From: Armatimonadota bacterium
Lineage (GTDB): Bacteria; Armatimonadota; HRBIN16
Assembly (NCBI GenBank): GCA_026003175.1
Contig: BPGT01000002.1
Span: forward strand, 1,240,001 to 1,304,000
Reading direction: 5' to 3'
DNA: 64,000 nt
Position 1 is the first letter of the stretch. Each line of letters opens with the position of its first letter. A program made the position numbers and the translations under genes. Shown one piece after another: positions 1 through 8,940 of this stretch. Under the pieces are notes generated by a model. That model was not told where the DNA came from. It ran no database searches and saw only the letters and a list, made by a program, of their open reading frames with translations.

Positions 1-1120
1 TGTACGACTTGGAGTACTCTTTTGGGTTCTCCGCCTCGCTAACGAAAATTTGCGCTCCCGTCACGGCACACCGCTCGTAGGTGCGGTCGTAGTTTCCGCA
101 GTCGTAGCAGCGGCGCAACACCGTCCAGCACACGCTGCACCGCAAACTACCAATCAGCTCCACACGCCCACACAGCGGGCAGTGAATGTACACCTCGCGG
201 AAACCATACTCCTTGTTCTGCAAAGCGGTGCGCACGCGCTGATTAAACTGCTCCAGTTCGTGCTGCAGTTCGCCCGTAGTCGCCAGCAGCTGGTTCATTT
301 GCTGGGTGTTGATGAACTCGATCACGCGGTCATCCAGCAGGTCGGACACAGCCGAACATGCCTTCTGTAGGTTCTTCAGGTGCTGTTCGGCGGTCTGCGG
401 CTTGTAGGGTCGTTGCCGCTCGCGACGCGCTCCCAGATGCTTCAGCATCTCCTCGGTGACATGCAGCGGCACACGCAGGAACGCCTCTTTCTTGTTAGGA
501 TATTCCTGAATGGCGTTCACGATTTTCTCCAGGTCGCCGATGGAGAGCTTCTCATTACGTACCTTCTCCACCAAGCGCAGCTGCGTGCTCACCTCTTTGT
601 TCAGCGGCAGCAGTACGCGGGCGTGCCCTTCCGTAAACGCACCGCCGTTGCCGCTCGCCGAGGGAGGCTTCATCAGCTCCTGCTGAATCACCTGCGGGAG
701 CTCCAGCAGTTCCAGATGGCGACGCAGGGTAGTTTCGCTCACCCCCAGCGTGCGCGCCACCTGCTCCCAGCTCATCATGGTTAACAGCTTCTGGATGGCT
801 TGCGCGCGCTCGATGGGGTTGAGATCCTCACGCTGGAAGTTCTCTAACAGCGCGTCGGCGGCAGCTTCCTCGTCGCTCAGTTCGCGGATGATAGCGGGGA
901 TTTCGGTCAGCCCAGCCATCTGCGCTGCCCGGTAGCGACGTTCCCCCATCACAATCTCATAAAGCCCATCTGCCACCGGACGAACGACGATGGGCTCCAG
1001 CACTCCACGCTCCTTGATGGACTGCGCGAGCTCCTGCAAGCTCTCCTCGTAAAAAGTCTGGCGAGGTTGGTTCTTGCCGGCGACAATCTGCTCCAGCGGT
1101 ATCATCTGCATATCAGGCAT
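1..1120 (-). CDS. ParB/Spo0J-family protein with C-terminal zinc ribbon (partial, 3' end outside window)
   Basis: A ParB-type CTP/DNA-binding protein; 373 codons are visible and the gene runs off the left edge. The ParB N-terminal domain covers about residues 5-95 with the nucleotide box GERRYR (59-64), followed by NPIERAQA (101-108) and a helix-turn-helix at about 114-140 (SWEQVARTLGVSETTLRRH). Around residues 316-360 the pairs CPLC, CSVC and CYDC plus a further Cys form what looks like a double zinc ribbon, which ordinary chromosomal ParB proteins lack. The ATG start has GGAGGG ten bases upstream. No parA is visible, so a segregation role is inferred from family only; a nucleoid-occlusion or regulatory ParB paralogue is equally possible. 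It is transcribed divergently from the small genes at 1267-2089. Confidence 0.85.
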   Translation of the reverse strand, partial: MPDMQMIPLEQIVAGKNQPRQTFYEESLQELAQSIKERGVLEPIVVRPVADGLYEIVMGERRYRAAQMAGLTEIPAIIRELSDEEAAADALLENFQREDLNPIERAQAIQKLLTMMSWEQVARTLGVSETTLRRHLELLELPQVIQQELMKPPSASGNGGAFTEGHARVLLPLNKEVSTQLRLVEKVRNEKLSIGDLEKIVNAIQEYPNKKEAFLRVPLHVTEEMLKHLGARRERQRPYKPQTAEQHLKNLQKACSAVSDLLDDRVIEFINTQQMNQLLATTGELQHELEQFNQRVRTALQNKEYGFREVYIHCPLCGRVELIGSLRCSVCWTVLRRCYDCGNYDRTYERCAVTGAQIFVSEAENPKEYSKSY

Positions 1121-1179
1121 CTCAGGAAGTCCCTCCCTGTATCTCTTCACAGATTCCTTTCCATACCCTCCACCTGCGA

Positions 1180-1201
1180 AAACCCGTATCGTTGCGGGTT
1201 T
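1180..1201. other. Small inverted repeat in the divergent intergenic region
   Basis: AAACCCG and CGGGTTT form a perfect 7-base inverted repeat with an 8-base spacer, midway between the ParB-like gene and the plus-strand small-gene cluster. It could be an operator or a leader hairpin. It does not resemble the classical parS site. No function can be assigned. Confidence 0.3.
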
Positions 1202-1266
1202 CCTATCACCTCCCCTCTGCTCCACGCTTACTCAAGCCGATAATAAGTGCAGAAGAACATGAGGCG

Positions 1267-1677
1267 ATGCGCATGGAGCAACGTACCCCATTCGATACCC
1301 TGCTTGTCTGCGGGGTACCTGTCTTGCGATGGCAGGGCACAACGAGCCATATCGCCCTGCGTAGCTGCCAGCAGATATTGCAGGCGTTGACACGCAACGG
1401 GTATCGCGAAATCGTGCTGGACCTGCAGCAGGCGATTGCTGATGCTCCGCATGAGTGGCAACGCTTGCTGAGCGCTTTGGAAAAGATGCTACCCGCGCAT
1501 ACCCATGCAGAGATAGTGCTGCCCGCAGGCAGCTTGCCCGCACGCCAGCTGAAGCGAATGCGGATAGCGCCATCGGTAGCCCTTGCGCTCAGCCGTATTA
1601 CCCGACTGCCCGCAGCCAGCTTGCAGGCAGCGCTGACTACCCATGTGCGCTGGCAAGAAATCAGGGATGAGGAGTGA
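1267..1677 (+). CDS. Hypothetical protein, possibly a divergent STAS-like domain
   Basis: A 136-residue protein of unknown function, first of three closely packed small genes. The N-terminal half alternates strands and helices in a way that recalls STAS domains (VPVLRWQG, then IVLDLQQA), but the phosphorylatable Ser that usually follows the LDL strand is absent, so this is a weak resemblance only. ATG at 1267 is preferred; a second ATG two codons later and longer upstream readings are possible. The stop overlaps a GTG of the next gene, so the two are probably translationally coupled. Confidence 0.55.
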   Translation: MRMEQRTPFDTLLVCGVPVLRWQGTTSHIALRSCQQILQALTRNGYREIVLDLQQAIADAPHEWQRLLSALEKMLPAHTHAEIVLPAGSLPARQLKRMRIAPSVALALSRITRLPAASLQAALTTHVRWQEIRDEE

Positions 1678-1682
1678 GACGC

Positions 1683-1898
1683 ATGGAGCAGAAACAACCT
1701 ACCGACCTGAAGGTAGTGCGCATCATCGACCCCTCGCTGTGCGTGGAGTGTCGGTTTGCATATATCGCCACGGTGGAACTAATGGATGGCAGCCTCAAAG
1801 AGATGCTCTATTGTCGCCGTTTAGACTGCGATAACTGGGACTATGCGGATTGGGAAGAGGAAGAATGGAAAGCATTGTGGGGGGAAGAGGCGGCGTAA
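1683..1898 (+). CDS. Small hypothetical protein with CxxC and CRRLDC motifs
   Basis: A 71-residue acidic protein. Residues around 20-23 read CVEC, and a second pair occurs in CRRLDC, an arrangement suited to one zinc or other metal site; the tail is rich in Trp, Asp and Glu. I do not recognise the family. The ATG at 1683 has a GAGGAG about ten bases upstream; a GTG nine bases earlier would overlap the stop of the preceding gene. It lies in a three-gene cluster with two other unknowns, divergent from the ParB-like gene, which also carries a zinc ribbon. Confidence 0.6.
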   Translation: MEQKQPTDLKVVRIIDPSLCVECRFAYIATVELMDGSLKEMLYCRRLDCDNWDYADWEEEEWKALWGEEAA

Positions 1899-1909
1899 TA
1901 TCCGCACAT

Positions 1910-2089
1910 ATGGACAACGGTAGCGCTGCAGCCCTCATCAGCCTCTTTTCCAGCTTGCAACGCGAATCTGCAGAGCAGACCCTGTTCGCGCTGGCGTTGC
2001 TGGACCACTACGAGCAGAAGTTGCTGGACGCTCTGTTGCCAGATGAAACGTTAGGGATGAATCTTTCGGTGGGTCACGCTCCGTCGTGA
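1910..2089 (+). CDS. Small hypothetical protein
   Basis: A 59-residue protein, mostly helical and Leu/Ala-rich in the middle, with no recognisable motif. It starts 12 bases after the preceding stop. The ribosome-binding site is weak (a GAGG about 20 bases upstream), so it may depend on coupling. It could be a spurious call; support comes from its position at the end of a compact gene cluster. Confidence 0.4.
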   Translation: MDNGSAAALISLFSSLQRESAEQTLFALALLDHYEQKLLDALLPDETLGMNLSVGHAPS

Positions 2090-2192
2090 CCGCGACATGC
2101 AGGATGCGACGGAGCGCATCCCTTCAATCGGCACCGGCTAAAGCCCACGGCTACGTTAAGAATCACATTATCACATTGACAACCCGAATCCC
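2090..2192. other. Intergenic region between convergent genes
   Basis: About 100 bases between the end of the small-gene cluster and the end of pyrF. It contains GGCACCGGCTAAAGCCCACG, which resembles the short degenerate repeats found in several other gaps of this window. No terminator with a T-run was recognised. Confidence 0.3.
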
Positions 2193-2900
2193 CTATCGAG
2201 GCTCCATCTCTTCTACCACCTGAAGCACCTTGCGCACCGGGTCGATATCGGCGGTGACCGAACGCCCGACGACCAGATAATCTGCCCCAGACCTCACCGC
2301 TTGAGATGGCGTCGCGACGCGCCTCTGGTCGCCCGCACTGTCCCCTGCAAGGCGGATACCGGGGGTGACAATCAAAAAGCCTTCGCCCAGCCTCCTGCGT
2401 AATGCTCTTGCCTCCTGTACCGACGCCACCACGCCGTCCATGCCCGACTCTTTTGCCATCGACGCCAGATGCACCACCTGATTTACCGCCCCGCGCCGCG
2501 TGCCCACCTGCTCGCGCAATTCTTGCGAGGAGAGACTGGTCAATACGGTGACCGCAATGAGCAAAGGCGGCTCGGATACGGAACGCGCCGCTTCCACTGC
2601 TGCCTGCATCATGGCACGTCCCCCAGAAGCGTGCACGTTCACCATCCACACACCCATTTGCGCGATGGCGCGCACCGCCCGCGCTACCGTGTTGGGGATG
2701 TCGTGCAGTTTGGCATCGTAGAAAATGCGTTCTGCTCCCGCTTCGCGCAGGCGGTCAAAAATGCCGAAGCCTGCCGCGTGTACCAGCTCCAGCCCCACTT
2801 TGAATCCGCCTACGTACGGCGACAGCAAACGCACCCATCGTACTGCCTGCTCGGCGTCGGAGGTGTCCAGCGCGATTAGAATTCGTTGCCGGGCTTGCAT
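2193..2900 (-). CDS. pyrF: Orotidine 5'-phosphate decarboxylase
   Basis: Decarboxylates OMP to UMP, the last step of de novo pyrimidine synthesis, in the cytoplasm. The 235-residue protein has the expected length and the catalytic signature [11 protein letters not shown] (Asp-x-Lys-x-x-Asp), an N-terminal ALD strand and the phosphate-binding TPGIR and VVGRSVT segments near the C-terminus. The ATG at 2900 lies inside the last codons of pyrD (25-base overlap), so the pair is translationally coupled. It is the distal gene of pyrK-pyrD-pyrF. A longer in-frame reading exists upstream but would run through pyrD and lacks family similarity. Confidence 0.95.
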   Translation of the reverse strand: MQARQRILIALDTSDAEQAVRWVRLLSPYVGGFKVGLELVHAAGFGIFDRLREAGAERIFYDAKLHDIPNTVARAVRAIAQMGVWMVNVHASGGRAMMQAAVEAARSVSEPPLLIAVTVLTSLSSQELREQVGTRRGAVNQVVHLASMAKESGMDGVVASVQEARALRRRLGEGFLIVTPGIRLAGDSAGDQRRVATPSQAVRSGADYLVVGRSVTADIDPVRKVLQVVEEMEPR

Positions 2901-3814
2901 CGCTTCACCGTGCCCACGATATGCTTCACGTCCGTCTCGCCCTGCTCGCGCAGGTATTGCTCGATACCCTCCAGCACTTCGATGCTGACGCGCGGGTTCA
3001 CGTAGTTTGCCGTGCCCACCGCCACTGCCGACGCCCCCGCCAGCAGGAACTCCACCGCGTCGGTCGCGTTCATGATACCACCCATGCCAATGATGGGTAC
3101 TTTCACCGCCTGCGCCACCTGCCACACCATGTACAGCGCTAGAGGTTTTATCGCCGGTCCCGATAGACCGCCGGTGATGTTCGCCAGCTTGAAACGGCGC
3201 GTTTTGGCGTCAATCGCCGTGCCCACGAAGGTGTTGACCAGGCTCAGGACGTCCGCCCCTCCGTCCACTGCTGCTCGTGCGTTAACGGTAATATCCGTCA
3301 CGTTGGGCGAGAGCTTCACGATCAACGGCAGGCGCGTGCGCTGGCGTACCCTTCGCACTACCTCGCGCGTAGATTCGGGGTCCACGCCGAAGTGGATGCC
3401 ACCCTTCTCCTGATTGGGACAGGAGATGTTCATCTCCAGCGCGTGCACCCCTTCTACCCCGTCCAGCCGCTCCGCCAGCTGTTCAAACTCCTCGTACGAA
3501 TCGCCTGCGATGTTCACGATGACCGCGCATCGGTACTGGCGCAGGAAGGGCAGCTTTTCGCGGATGAAAGCCTCTACCCCCACGTTCTGCAAGCCGATGG
3601 AATTGAGACACCCCGCCGCCGTTTCCACCATACGGGGCATCGGGTTGCCCGCTCGCGGGTGCAGGGTGGTGCCCTTCACCATGATACCGCCCAGACGGTT
3701 CAGGTCTACCAGGTCGGCGTACTCGCTGCCGTAACCGAACGTGCCCGAAGCCACCAGCACGGGGTTCTGCAGGCGCAGCGGTCCCAGGTGTACCTCCATC
3801 TTCACTTTGCTCAT
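2876..3814 (-). CDS. pyrD: Dihydroorotate dehydrogenase B, catalytic subunit
   Basis: Oxidises dihydroorotate to orotate; class 1B enzymes work as a PyrD-PyrK heterotetramer that passes electrons to NAD+. The 312-residue protein has the FMN-barrel signatures [14 protein letters not shown] and NISCPN with the class-1 catalytic Cys, then IIGMGGI and the VGTANY phosphate-binding end. The ATG at 3814 overlaps the pyrK stop as ATGA; a TTG two codons upstream is less likely. The adjacent pyrK supports the 1B assignment over the quinone-linked class 2. Confidence 0.95.
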   Translation of the reverse strand: MSKVKMEVHLGPLRLQNPVLVASGTFGYGSEYADLVDLNRLGGIMVKGTTLHPRAGNPMPRMVETAAGCLNSIGLQNVGVEAFIREKLPFLRQYRCAVIVNIAGDSYEEFEQLAERLDGVEGVHALEMNISCPNQEKGGIHFGVDPESTREVVRRVRQRTRLPLIVKLSPNVTDITVNARAAVDGGADVLSLVNTFVGTAIDAKTRRFKLANITGGLSGPAIKPLALYMVWQVAQAVKVPIIGMGGIMNATDAVEFLLAGASAVAVGTANYVNPRVSIEVLEGIEQYLREQGETDVKHIVGTVKRCKPGNEF

Positions 3815-4626
3815 CCCCAAACCACCTCCGTTGCATCAAAGATGGGACCGTCCACGCACGCCCGCTTGTAATCTGCACCCTCGGCAGTACGCACCTTGAC
3901 CGCGCAGCCCAAACACACACCCAGCCCACACGGCATAAGCGTCTCCATCGACACCTGACAGGGTAATGCGTGTTTTTGCGCGAACTGCGCTACCGCCTCC
4001 AACATCGCGGTGGGTCCGCAGGCATACACCTGGCAACGGTCATGGGGCAGTTCACCGCGCTGGTACAGGCTCTTCAGCACATCGGTCACTTTACCCCGCT
4101 CTCCCAGACTGCCATCTTCTGTGACCGCCCACAGGTGGACGCCCAGCTCTGCAAAATGCTCCTGACACACCAGCAGGTCCTGCCGACGCGCTCCGTTGAC
4201 GACCACAATCCTGTGGCGTGGAATGCCCAGTTGCACCATCTCCTCCGCCAGCAGATACAGCGGCGGCGCGCCCACTCCACCTGCCACCAGCACATGAAGC
4301 ATTTCGTTTGCAGGTTGTCGTACAGAGAAGCGGTTGCCCAGCGGTCCCACCACGAAAACAGTCTCGCCCGGCTTTTTGCCGGCAAGCATTCGGGTAAAGG
4401 TACCTCGTGCCAGATAAACTACCGAGAAGTTCCCCCGATCGGGGAACCTGCGGAACACGCTGAACGGTCGGCTGAACAACGGCTCGTAACCGCTTTGCAC
4501 GCGCATCTGTACAAACTGCCCCGGCTGTGCATGCAGGGCAACGGTTGGGCAATGGATTTCTATTTCAAACTGATTGGTCGCAACCGGTCGGTTCGCAACC
4601 ACCTCGCAATGCTCAGCGCAACGCAT
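3811..4626 (-). CDS. pyrK: Dihydroorotate dehydrogenase electron transfer subunit
   Basis: FAD and 2Fe-2S subunit that carries electrons from PyrD to NAD+. Of 271 residues, the N-terminal half is a ferredoxin-reductase-like FAD barrel (RPFSVFR, PLGNRF), followed by the NAD-binding [11 protein letters not shown] and the YACGPTAML segment. The C-terminus has the cluster ligands CGLGVCLGC followed by a further Cys in RACVDGP. It is the first gene of the pyr operon. A divergent intergenic of about 200 bases separates it from a secreted-protein gene. No pyrimidine attenuator was recognised. Confidence 0.95.
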   Translation of the reverse strand: MRCAEHCEVVANRPVATNQFEIEIHCPTVALHAQPGQFVQMRVQSGYEPLFSRPFSVFRRFPDRGNFSVVYLARGTFTRMLAGKKPGETVFVVGPLGNRFSVRQPANEMLHVLVAGGVGAPPLYLLAEEMVQLGIPRHRIVVVNGARRQDLLVCQEHFAELGVHLWAVTEDGSLGERGKVTDVLKSLYQRGELPHDRCQVYACGPTAMLEAVAQFAQKHALPCQVSMETLMPCGLGVCLGCAVKVRTAEGADYKRACVDGPIFDATEVVWG

Positions 4627-4825
4627 GAAACACCTCGTTCACCATTTCCCTCTGCCGATTCAGTCTACCCCAATCTGAATCCTGCTGACCTGTCATGCTC
4701 ATGCGGACGCCACATAGACCTGCGACGAAAAAATACAGGATTGTTAAGATTTTTTGTTTCAAGTACTTGACACGGGGGGTGGCGGTAAAATGATGACAGA
4801 AACTTTTGAAAAGAAGGATGCAACC

Positions 4826-5452
4826 ATGGTACGCACACTCGTGGTAACTCTGGGCGTTTTTGTCGTCTCTATCACTGCTGGCTTTGCCCAAGTGATAGAG
4901 TGGAACACGCCAACCGTTGACATCACTCGCAGAGAAGAGGGGGCAGAAAGAAGCACCTCTGCGCAGTGGAGTACTACGACCTATGACCTCTGGAGCCAAG
5001 CCAACGCAAACGTGTGGTGGCGCACGAATCCAAACGTCTCCTCATTGGAGGAAACGATTATAACCGTAACCCAGACCGGCAGAATAACCTCAATAGGAGA
5101 CTATAACTCAGTGCGTGTGTACGGCCGCGTGCGTCACTACTCGTACGCGTACCTGACATTCTATTCAGGTTCGCTTACTCAGTACTATAAATCAGAGGGT
5201 ACGGTCGCTGTCACCTCTCACAACGGTAGTTCGCTGCACGCTACAAGAATCAGTGACCGTCCTTGGGGGACAGAATACTCACCCAACTCAGGAATGCACC
5301 TTCTGGTTGACGTGCCTAACTGGAACGGGACCCCTATTTCCCTGTCTCGCATTAGCACCGCCCATGCTCGCGCTTCTCGAGTCGGGATCAACTTGCTTAA
5401 CGAGACCGTTGAGACCACATCAACCATTTCAGTGCAAGGATACAACAGGTAA
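4826..5452 (+). CDS. Secreted protein of unknown function
   Basis: A 208-residue protein with a clear Sec signal peptide (hydrophobic core about residues 4-19, likely cleavage after GFA-Q). The mature part is rich in Ser, Thr, Tyr and Trp and looks all-beta; I do not recognise a family. ATG at 4826 has GAAGGA seven bases upstream; an ATG further upstream would bury the signal peptide. A TTGACA at 4767-4772 with AATGAT 16 bases downstream is a possible promoter. It is followed by a hairpin and two further unknown genes on the same strand. Confidence 0.7.
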   Translation: MVRTLVVTLGVFVVSITAGFAQVIEWNTPTVDITRREEGAERSTSAQWSTTTYDLWSQANANVWWRTNPNVSSLEETIITVTQTGRITSIGDYNSVRVYGRVRHYSYAYLTFYSGSLTQYYKSEGTVAVTSHNGSSLHATRISDRPWGTEYSPNSGMHLLVDVPNWNGTPISLSRISTAHARASRVGINLLNETVETTSTISVQGYNR

Positions 5453-5463
5453 ACGTCAAAGAA

Positions 5464-5492
5464 GGGTATGCCCGGTGTAAACAGGCATACCC
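5464..5492 (+). other. Intergenic mRNA hairpin
   Basis: GGGTATGCC and GGCATACCC form a perfect 9-base inverted repeat with an 11-base loop, ending a few bases before the AAGGAG ribosome-binding site of the next gene. There is no T-run, so it is a poor intrinsic terminator; it could be a processing or stability element or tune translation of the downstream gene. Confidence 0.5.
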
Positions 5493-5504
5493 CTAGAAGG
5501 AGAG

Positions 5505-6623
5505 ATGGAAAAGATGAGAGCTCTGAGATTCCATACCGTTCAAGTTGCCTACGATCCGGAGAACAAATCGCCACACGTCAGGCGCGACTGGATCATTCAC
5601 GTAGCTGATGCGAACCTTCTGCGCGCAGAAGTAAAACAGGCGAAGGTGTTCGCAGGCAAACATACGCTTCCCCCGTATGCCGAAGCACATGACGAGGAAT
5701 ATATCCGCTTTCTCATCGTCATCAACGCTAACCATTTCTGGTTCAAACGGTACAAGAGCCATCTTGCTCCGCAGTGGATATACCACCATAAAACGTCAGA
5801 GTACGTTCCATACACCGACTCCTACTTTACTCCGAATGACTCCGACCTCTTCTACCTCTATTGTGCCAGCGCTAGCTTGCTCGCGCAACAGTTGTCGCTC
5901 GTGAAGCCGGTGAAAGGCACATCGTTCAGGGTATCGCTGAAAACACCTGTACTCTGCCCCTACCCTCATGTTACCCACGCTGTGAAGGGCAGGTGTTCGG
6001 ACAAAGCCCTAGTACCGGCACTCCTGCACGGTCTGGACTATGGCGGTAAGGAGGTTTGGCGCACGCAGATAACCGTTTCCGGCAGATACCCTAAGCAGGC
6101 AGTAACCACTGTCGAGGAAGGCTTTCTGTTTCAACGAGTCATGCAAGGATACGGGGACCCGGCAAAACCGGAAGGTTTTCACTACTTCATCACGCGCACG
6201 AAGCTCCGCCTGCCAGCACGGCGCACTGTGAAGCAGTATACAACGTGGCAAGGCAAACCCTTGTTGAGAGTCGTAGAAGGCTTTGAGAAAGACCGTTTCA
6301 CTCGACTGGAGTTTTCGGATTACGCCACAGTGGATGTGAACAAGGGGTTGTTCCGCCTGGATGAGAAGCCCAACCTCGACGCGGCGAAGGCATCGGCAAT
6401 TACCCCCCGTCCGAAGGCGATTCGTCCACCATACGTGGAACCTCCTCCGGAAGCTTTTCTCAAAGACCCCGGCGAAAGGGAGGGCTTGAAGCGGGTGCGA
6501 AACAACCCGCAGGAGCAAACTTACCGGGCAGCGTTCGAGCGTTTTCAGTTTGAGCAGACGCTGGTGCTGGCGCTGATGGAAAACATCATGTTGTGGCAGC
6601 ACGGGTACTCACTCTTGCCGTAA
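5505..6623 (+). CDS. Hypothetical protein, weak LolA-like resemblance
   Basis: A 372-residue protein without an obvious signal peptide. The segment FTRLEFSDYATVDVNKGLF near residue 275 recalls the end of outer-membrane lipoprotein-sorting (LolA-like) domains, but the match is weak and the N-terminus is not exported. The C-terminal 60 residues are Pro-rich, then helical. ATG at 5505 lies only two bases from the AAGGAG; ATG at 5514 (11 bases away) is the alternative. It sits 10 bases before the next gene, so the two are probably co-transcribed and may work together. Confidence 0.65.
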   Translation: MEKMRALRFHTVQVAYDPENKSPHVRRDWIIHVADANLLRAEVKQAKVFAGKHTLPPYAEAHDEEYIRFLIVINANHFWFKRYKSHLAPQWIYHHKTSEYVPYTDSYFTPNDSDLFYLYCASASLLAQQLSLVKPVKGTSFRVSLKTPVLCPYPHVTHAVKGRCSDKALVPALLHGLDYGGKEVWRTQITVSGRYPKQAVTTVEEGFLFQRVMQGYGDPAKPEGFHYFITRTKLRLPARRTVKQYTTWQGKPLLRVVEGFEKDRFTRLEFSDYATVDVNKGLFRLDEKPNLDAAKASAITPRPKAIRPPYVEPPPEAFLKDPGEREGLKRVRNNPQEQTYRAAFERFQFEQTLVLALMENIMLWQHGYSLLP

Positions 6624-6633
6624 GGAGACGACG

Positions 6634-8466
6634 ATGAAAACCGCACTCTGGACATCTCTGGCGATTATCCTGCTGTGCGCTACCGCCTTTGCCCAGCAGG
6701 CGAACATACTACAGCCTTACTGCCTGCCTCAATTCGCCTCCGACGTGCGGTTGCGCCAGCCGGTCACGTTCACCGCGTTGAGCGTGCCGCTATCCGATGC
6801 CCTGCAAGAGCTCTCTGGGCAGACGGGCGTGGCGCTTCGAGCGGGCAGAGGCGTGGGGCAGTGGCGTCTGGTAGCGCGCGTGCAGAACCTTCCCCTTGCC
6901 GACCTGCTTGCCTCCATCGCCTATGCCTTCGATCTGAGCTGGCGCGTCGCGCCGGGCAAAGAGGGTCAGCCTCCTGGATATGAGATATTCCAATCGCCGG
7001 CACAGGCACAACGCGAGCGAGGAGAGTTCGAAGAGCGTGTTCGGCTGCTCCAACGTATACTGCCGCAGGCGTTGGCGGAGGCACAACGACGCATCGAACG
7101 TGGGGAGACAGGAAAGGAACTGGTACCCACAGACAGAACCGACGGAAATATTATCAGCCATTACGCATACGGGTTCGTCATCCAGCCAAAGCTGCGCGTT
7201 GCCGCGGCGTTACTCACTCCGGAAGCCATCAACCGCCTTGTAGCTGGAGAGGACATCTATGTTCCGGGCAGTGCTTTCACTCCTCAGCAACAACAAATGC
7301 TGCTCAGTCCGATGGCGGGTGTAGAGATCGAGCCACCTGCACGGAAACAGGTCTTACAGGTACGCTGGCAATACGAGCCGTGGCACTCCGAATTGAGTGT
7401 GCGCGTACTCTCCCGCACGGAGAACGGAGGCGGTAGTTCATCCACAGGATTTCCCCTGCCTCCCTTGCCGATTGGAGGCAAATACGCTCTCTACGATACC
7501 ACCGACTTGCGCACCCTGATGTCCTCCGACGAACTGCGTCGCACCCTGCCCGTAGAAGGCACGCCGCCTAAACACCTCACGGTTCCTGAACTGCTTCACC
7601 GCCTGTCGGTGATGGTTCCGGTGAACGTGGTCGCCGAGTATTATCCGTTGTCCATGCAGCTATGGTATCCCTCGGGCGCGGGCAGGAACGCCCAAGAGGT
7701 GCTGCAGATACTGCTGCAACGGAACTTCTACCAACCACAGCGGGCGGGCAATACCCTGCTCTTCTCGGCAAAGAACCGCTACGAGCGACGCCTCTGTGAC
7801 GTGCCTGCCTCTTCTATCCGCCGCTGGCTGAACGCCGACGGATGGTTTGGTCTGCGCGTGCAAAGTCTGCAGGAGATTGCCAAACTAACGCCCTTCCAGC
7901 AACGCGCTCTGGGCATATGGGCATCTGCGGAGGCAGACCGTTTTGGTGGAGAAGGCGATTACCGGGCGGTGGTTTACGATACGTTGTCTTCCCTGACCTA
8001 CGCGGAAGGCACCGCCGAGGGAATATGGAGGCTGTTGACGGCTCTACCTCCAGCAGCACAGTTGCGAGCGTTGTCAGGACAGCAGGTTGTCATTAACGAC
8101 TTCGCTCGGGTAGTCAAATTGCCCCTGGAAGACCTGACCCCTCCCTTCTTCCCGATAGACGTGGCGCAGGCACTACCCTCCGAGAGGATATGGGTACAGG
8201 CAAAGCGAGCCGTCACCCAACGCTGGGCGTGCGAGAAGCCGCGTTTCGAGTCGGTGCGCAGGCTGATCGACCTGTGGCTCAGCACCCCCGGCGAGACTCT
8301 GGCAGATTTCCGTCGTCGGCTACGGGCGGAGCAAAAAGTGGACAGCGACCGATTCGTGCAGGTGGAGGTGGAGACCGTAACCCTTCGACTGGGAGCAGGA
8401 AACAAAGCCCTTGTGGATCCCGAGATCCAGCTGGCACGGTTTAAGCGCGGCTCGGGCACACGATAA
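6634..8466 (+). CDS. Secreted protein with an N-terminal STN-like domain
   Basis: A 610-residue exported protein with a signal peptide at about residues 1-20 (cleavage near TAFAQ-Q). Residues about 42-115 resemble the short N-terminal domain of secretins and TonB receptors (VTFTALSVPLSDALQELSG, then a GVALRAG strand), and a second related stretch appears near residue 315 (LTVPELLHRLSVMVPVNVVA). No secretin barrel or TonB plug follows, so the rest is unassigned. TAAGGAG lies just upstream of the ATG and only 10 bases separate it from the preceding gene. Role unknown; periplasmic or surface location inferred. Confidence 0.65.
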   Translation: MKTALWTSLAIILLCATAFAQQANILQPYCLPQFASDVRLRQPVTFTALSVPLSDALQELSGQTGVALRAGRGVGQWRLVARVQNLPLADLLASIAYAFDLSWRVAPGKEGQPPGYEIFQSPAQAQRERGEFEERVRLLQRILPQALAEAQRRIERGETGKELVPTDRTDGNIISHYAYGFVIQPKLRVAAALLTPEAINRLVAGEDIYVPGSAFTPQQQQMLLSPMAGVEIEPPARKQVLQVRWQYEPWHSELSVRVLSRTENGGGSSSTGFPLPPLPIGGKYALYDTTDLRTLMSSDELRRTLPVEGTPPKHLTVPELLHRLSVMVPVNVVAEYYPLSMQLWYPSGAGRNAQEVLQILLQRNFYQPQRAGNTLLFSAKNRYERRLCDVPASSIRRWLNADGWFGLRVQSLQEIAKLTPFQQRALGIWASAEADRFGGEGDYRAVVYDTLSSLTYAEGTAEGIWRLLTALPPAAQLRALSGQQVVINDFARVVKLPLEDLTPPFFPIDVAQALPSERIWVQAKRAVTQRWACEKPRFESVRRLIDLWLSTPGETLADFRRRLRAEQKVDSDRFVQVEVETVTLRLGAGNKALVDPEIQLARFKRGSGTR

Positions 8467-8566
8467 CGATTCGGCAGGTTTTTAACGCGCCCCTGTAGAA
8501 TCCTCTATCAGCAGCGTGAACAGGGATGTTCGTGCCACACAGATTCACAACAAGGGAGGTGCTGCC

Positions 8567-8861
8567 ATGAGTACCCCCCAATCTCGAAGAAGCGCGACGG
8601 ATATACACCCTCGCCCGCAAGGTGGTGCATCAGCACGGTACATGGGTTTCCCGTTCCGACCTCAGTATGTACTGCGGTGCAAACCTGTACATCGAGCTCA
8701 AAGAAGATACCGGCAAACTGACCATCCTCGCCTTTGACAAGGACGGACAGCCCGCGGAGGAACCTGCTTTTATTGGCTACGCGGACGGCAGGACAGATGC
8801 CTTCCAGCCGGGCGAGTGGCAAACCCAGCTGCAACTGCTGGCGGAAGGGTCTGGAGCGTAG
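8567..8861 (+). CDS. Small hypothetical protein, reading frame broken in a C6 run
   Basis: A strong ribosome-binding site (GGGAGGT, seven bases before ATG at 8567) opens a frame that becomes meaningless after four codons. In the +1 frame an uninterrupted protein continues from codon 5 to the stop at 8861 (NLEEARRIYTLARKVVHQH and onward, including MYCGANLYIELK). Removing one C from the run at 8574-8579 joins them into a coherent 97-residue protein. The family is not recognised. Either the extra C is an assembly error or the gene is switched by slippage; two other genes in the window show the same pattern. Confidence 0.6.
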
Positions 8862-8940
8862 AAGCAGGATTCGGGCTACAACGCGCGAATCGCGGTAAAG
8901 GAAACACATCCTCATTCGAGGAAAGGGAGGGATACAATTG

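Noticed and set aside
2900-3125. 75-codon N-terminal extension of pyrF
   Set aside because: It lies wholly inside pyrD in another frame, is Gly/Arg-rich and has no pyrF similarity; the ATG at 2900 gives the usual protein length.
4760-4769. Palindrome CAAGTACTTG between pyrK and the secreted-protein gene
   Set aside because: Ten bases are too few to claim an operator, and no second copy was seen.
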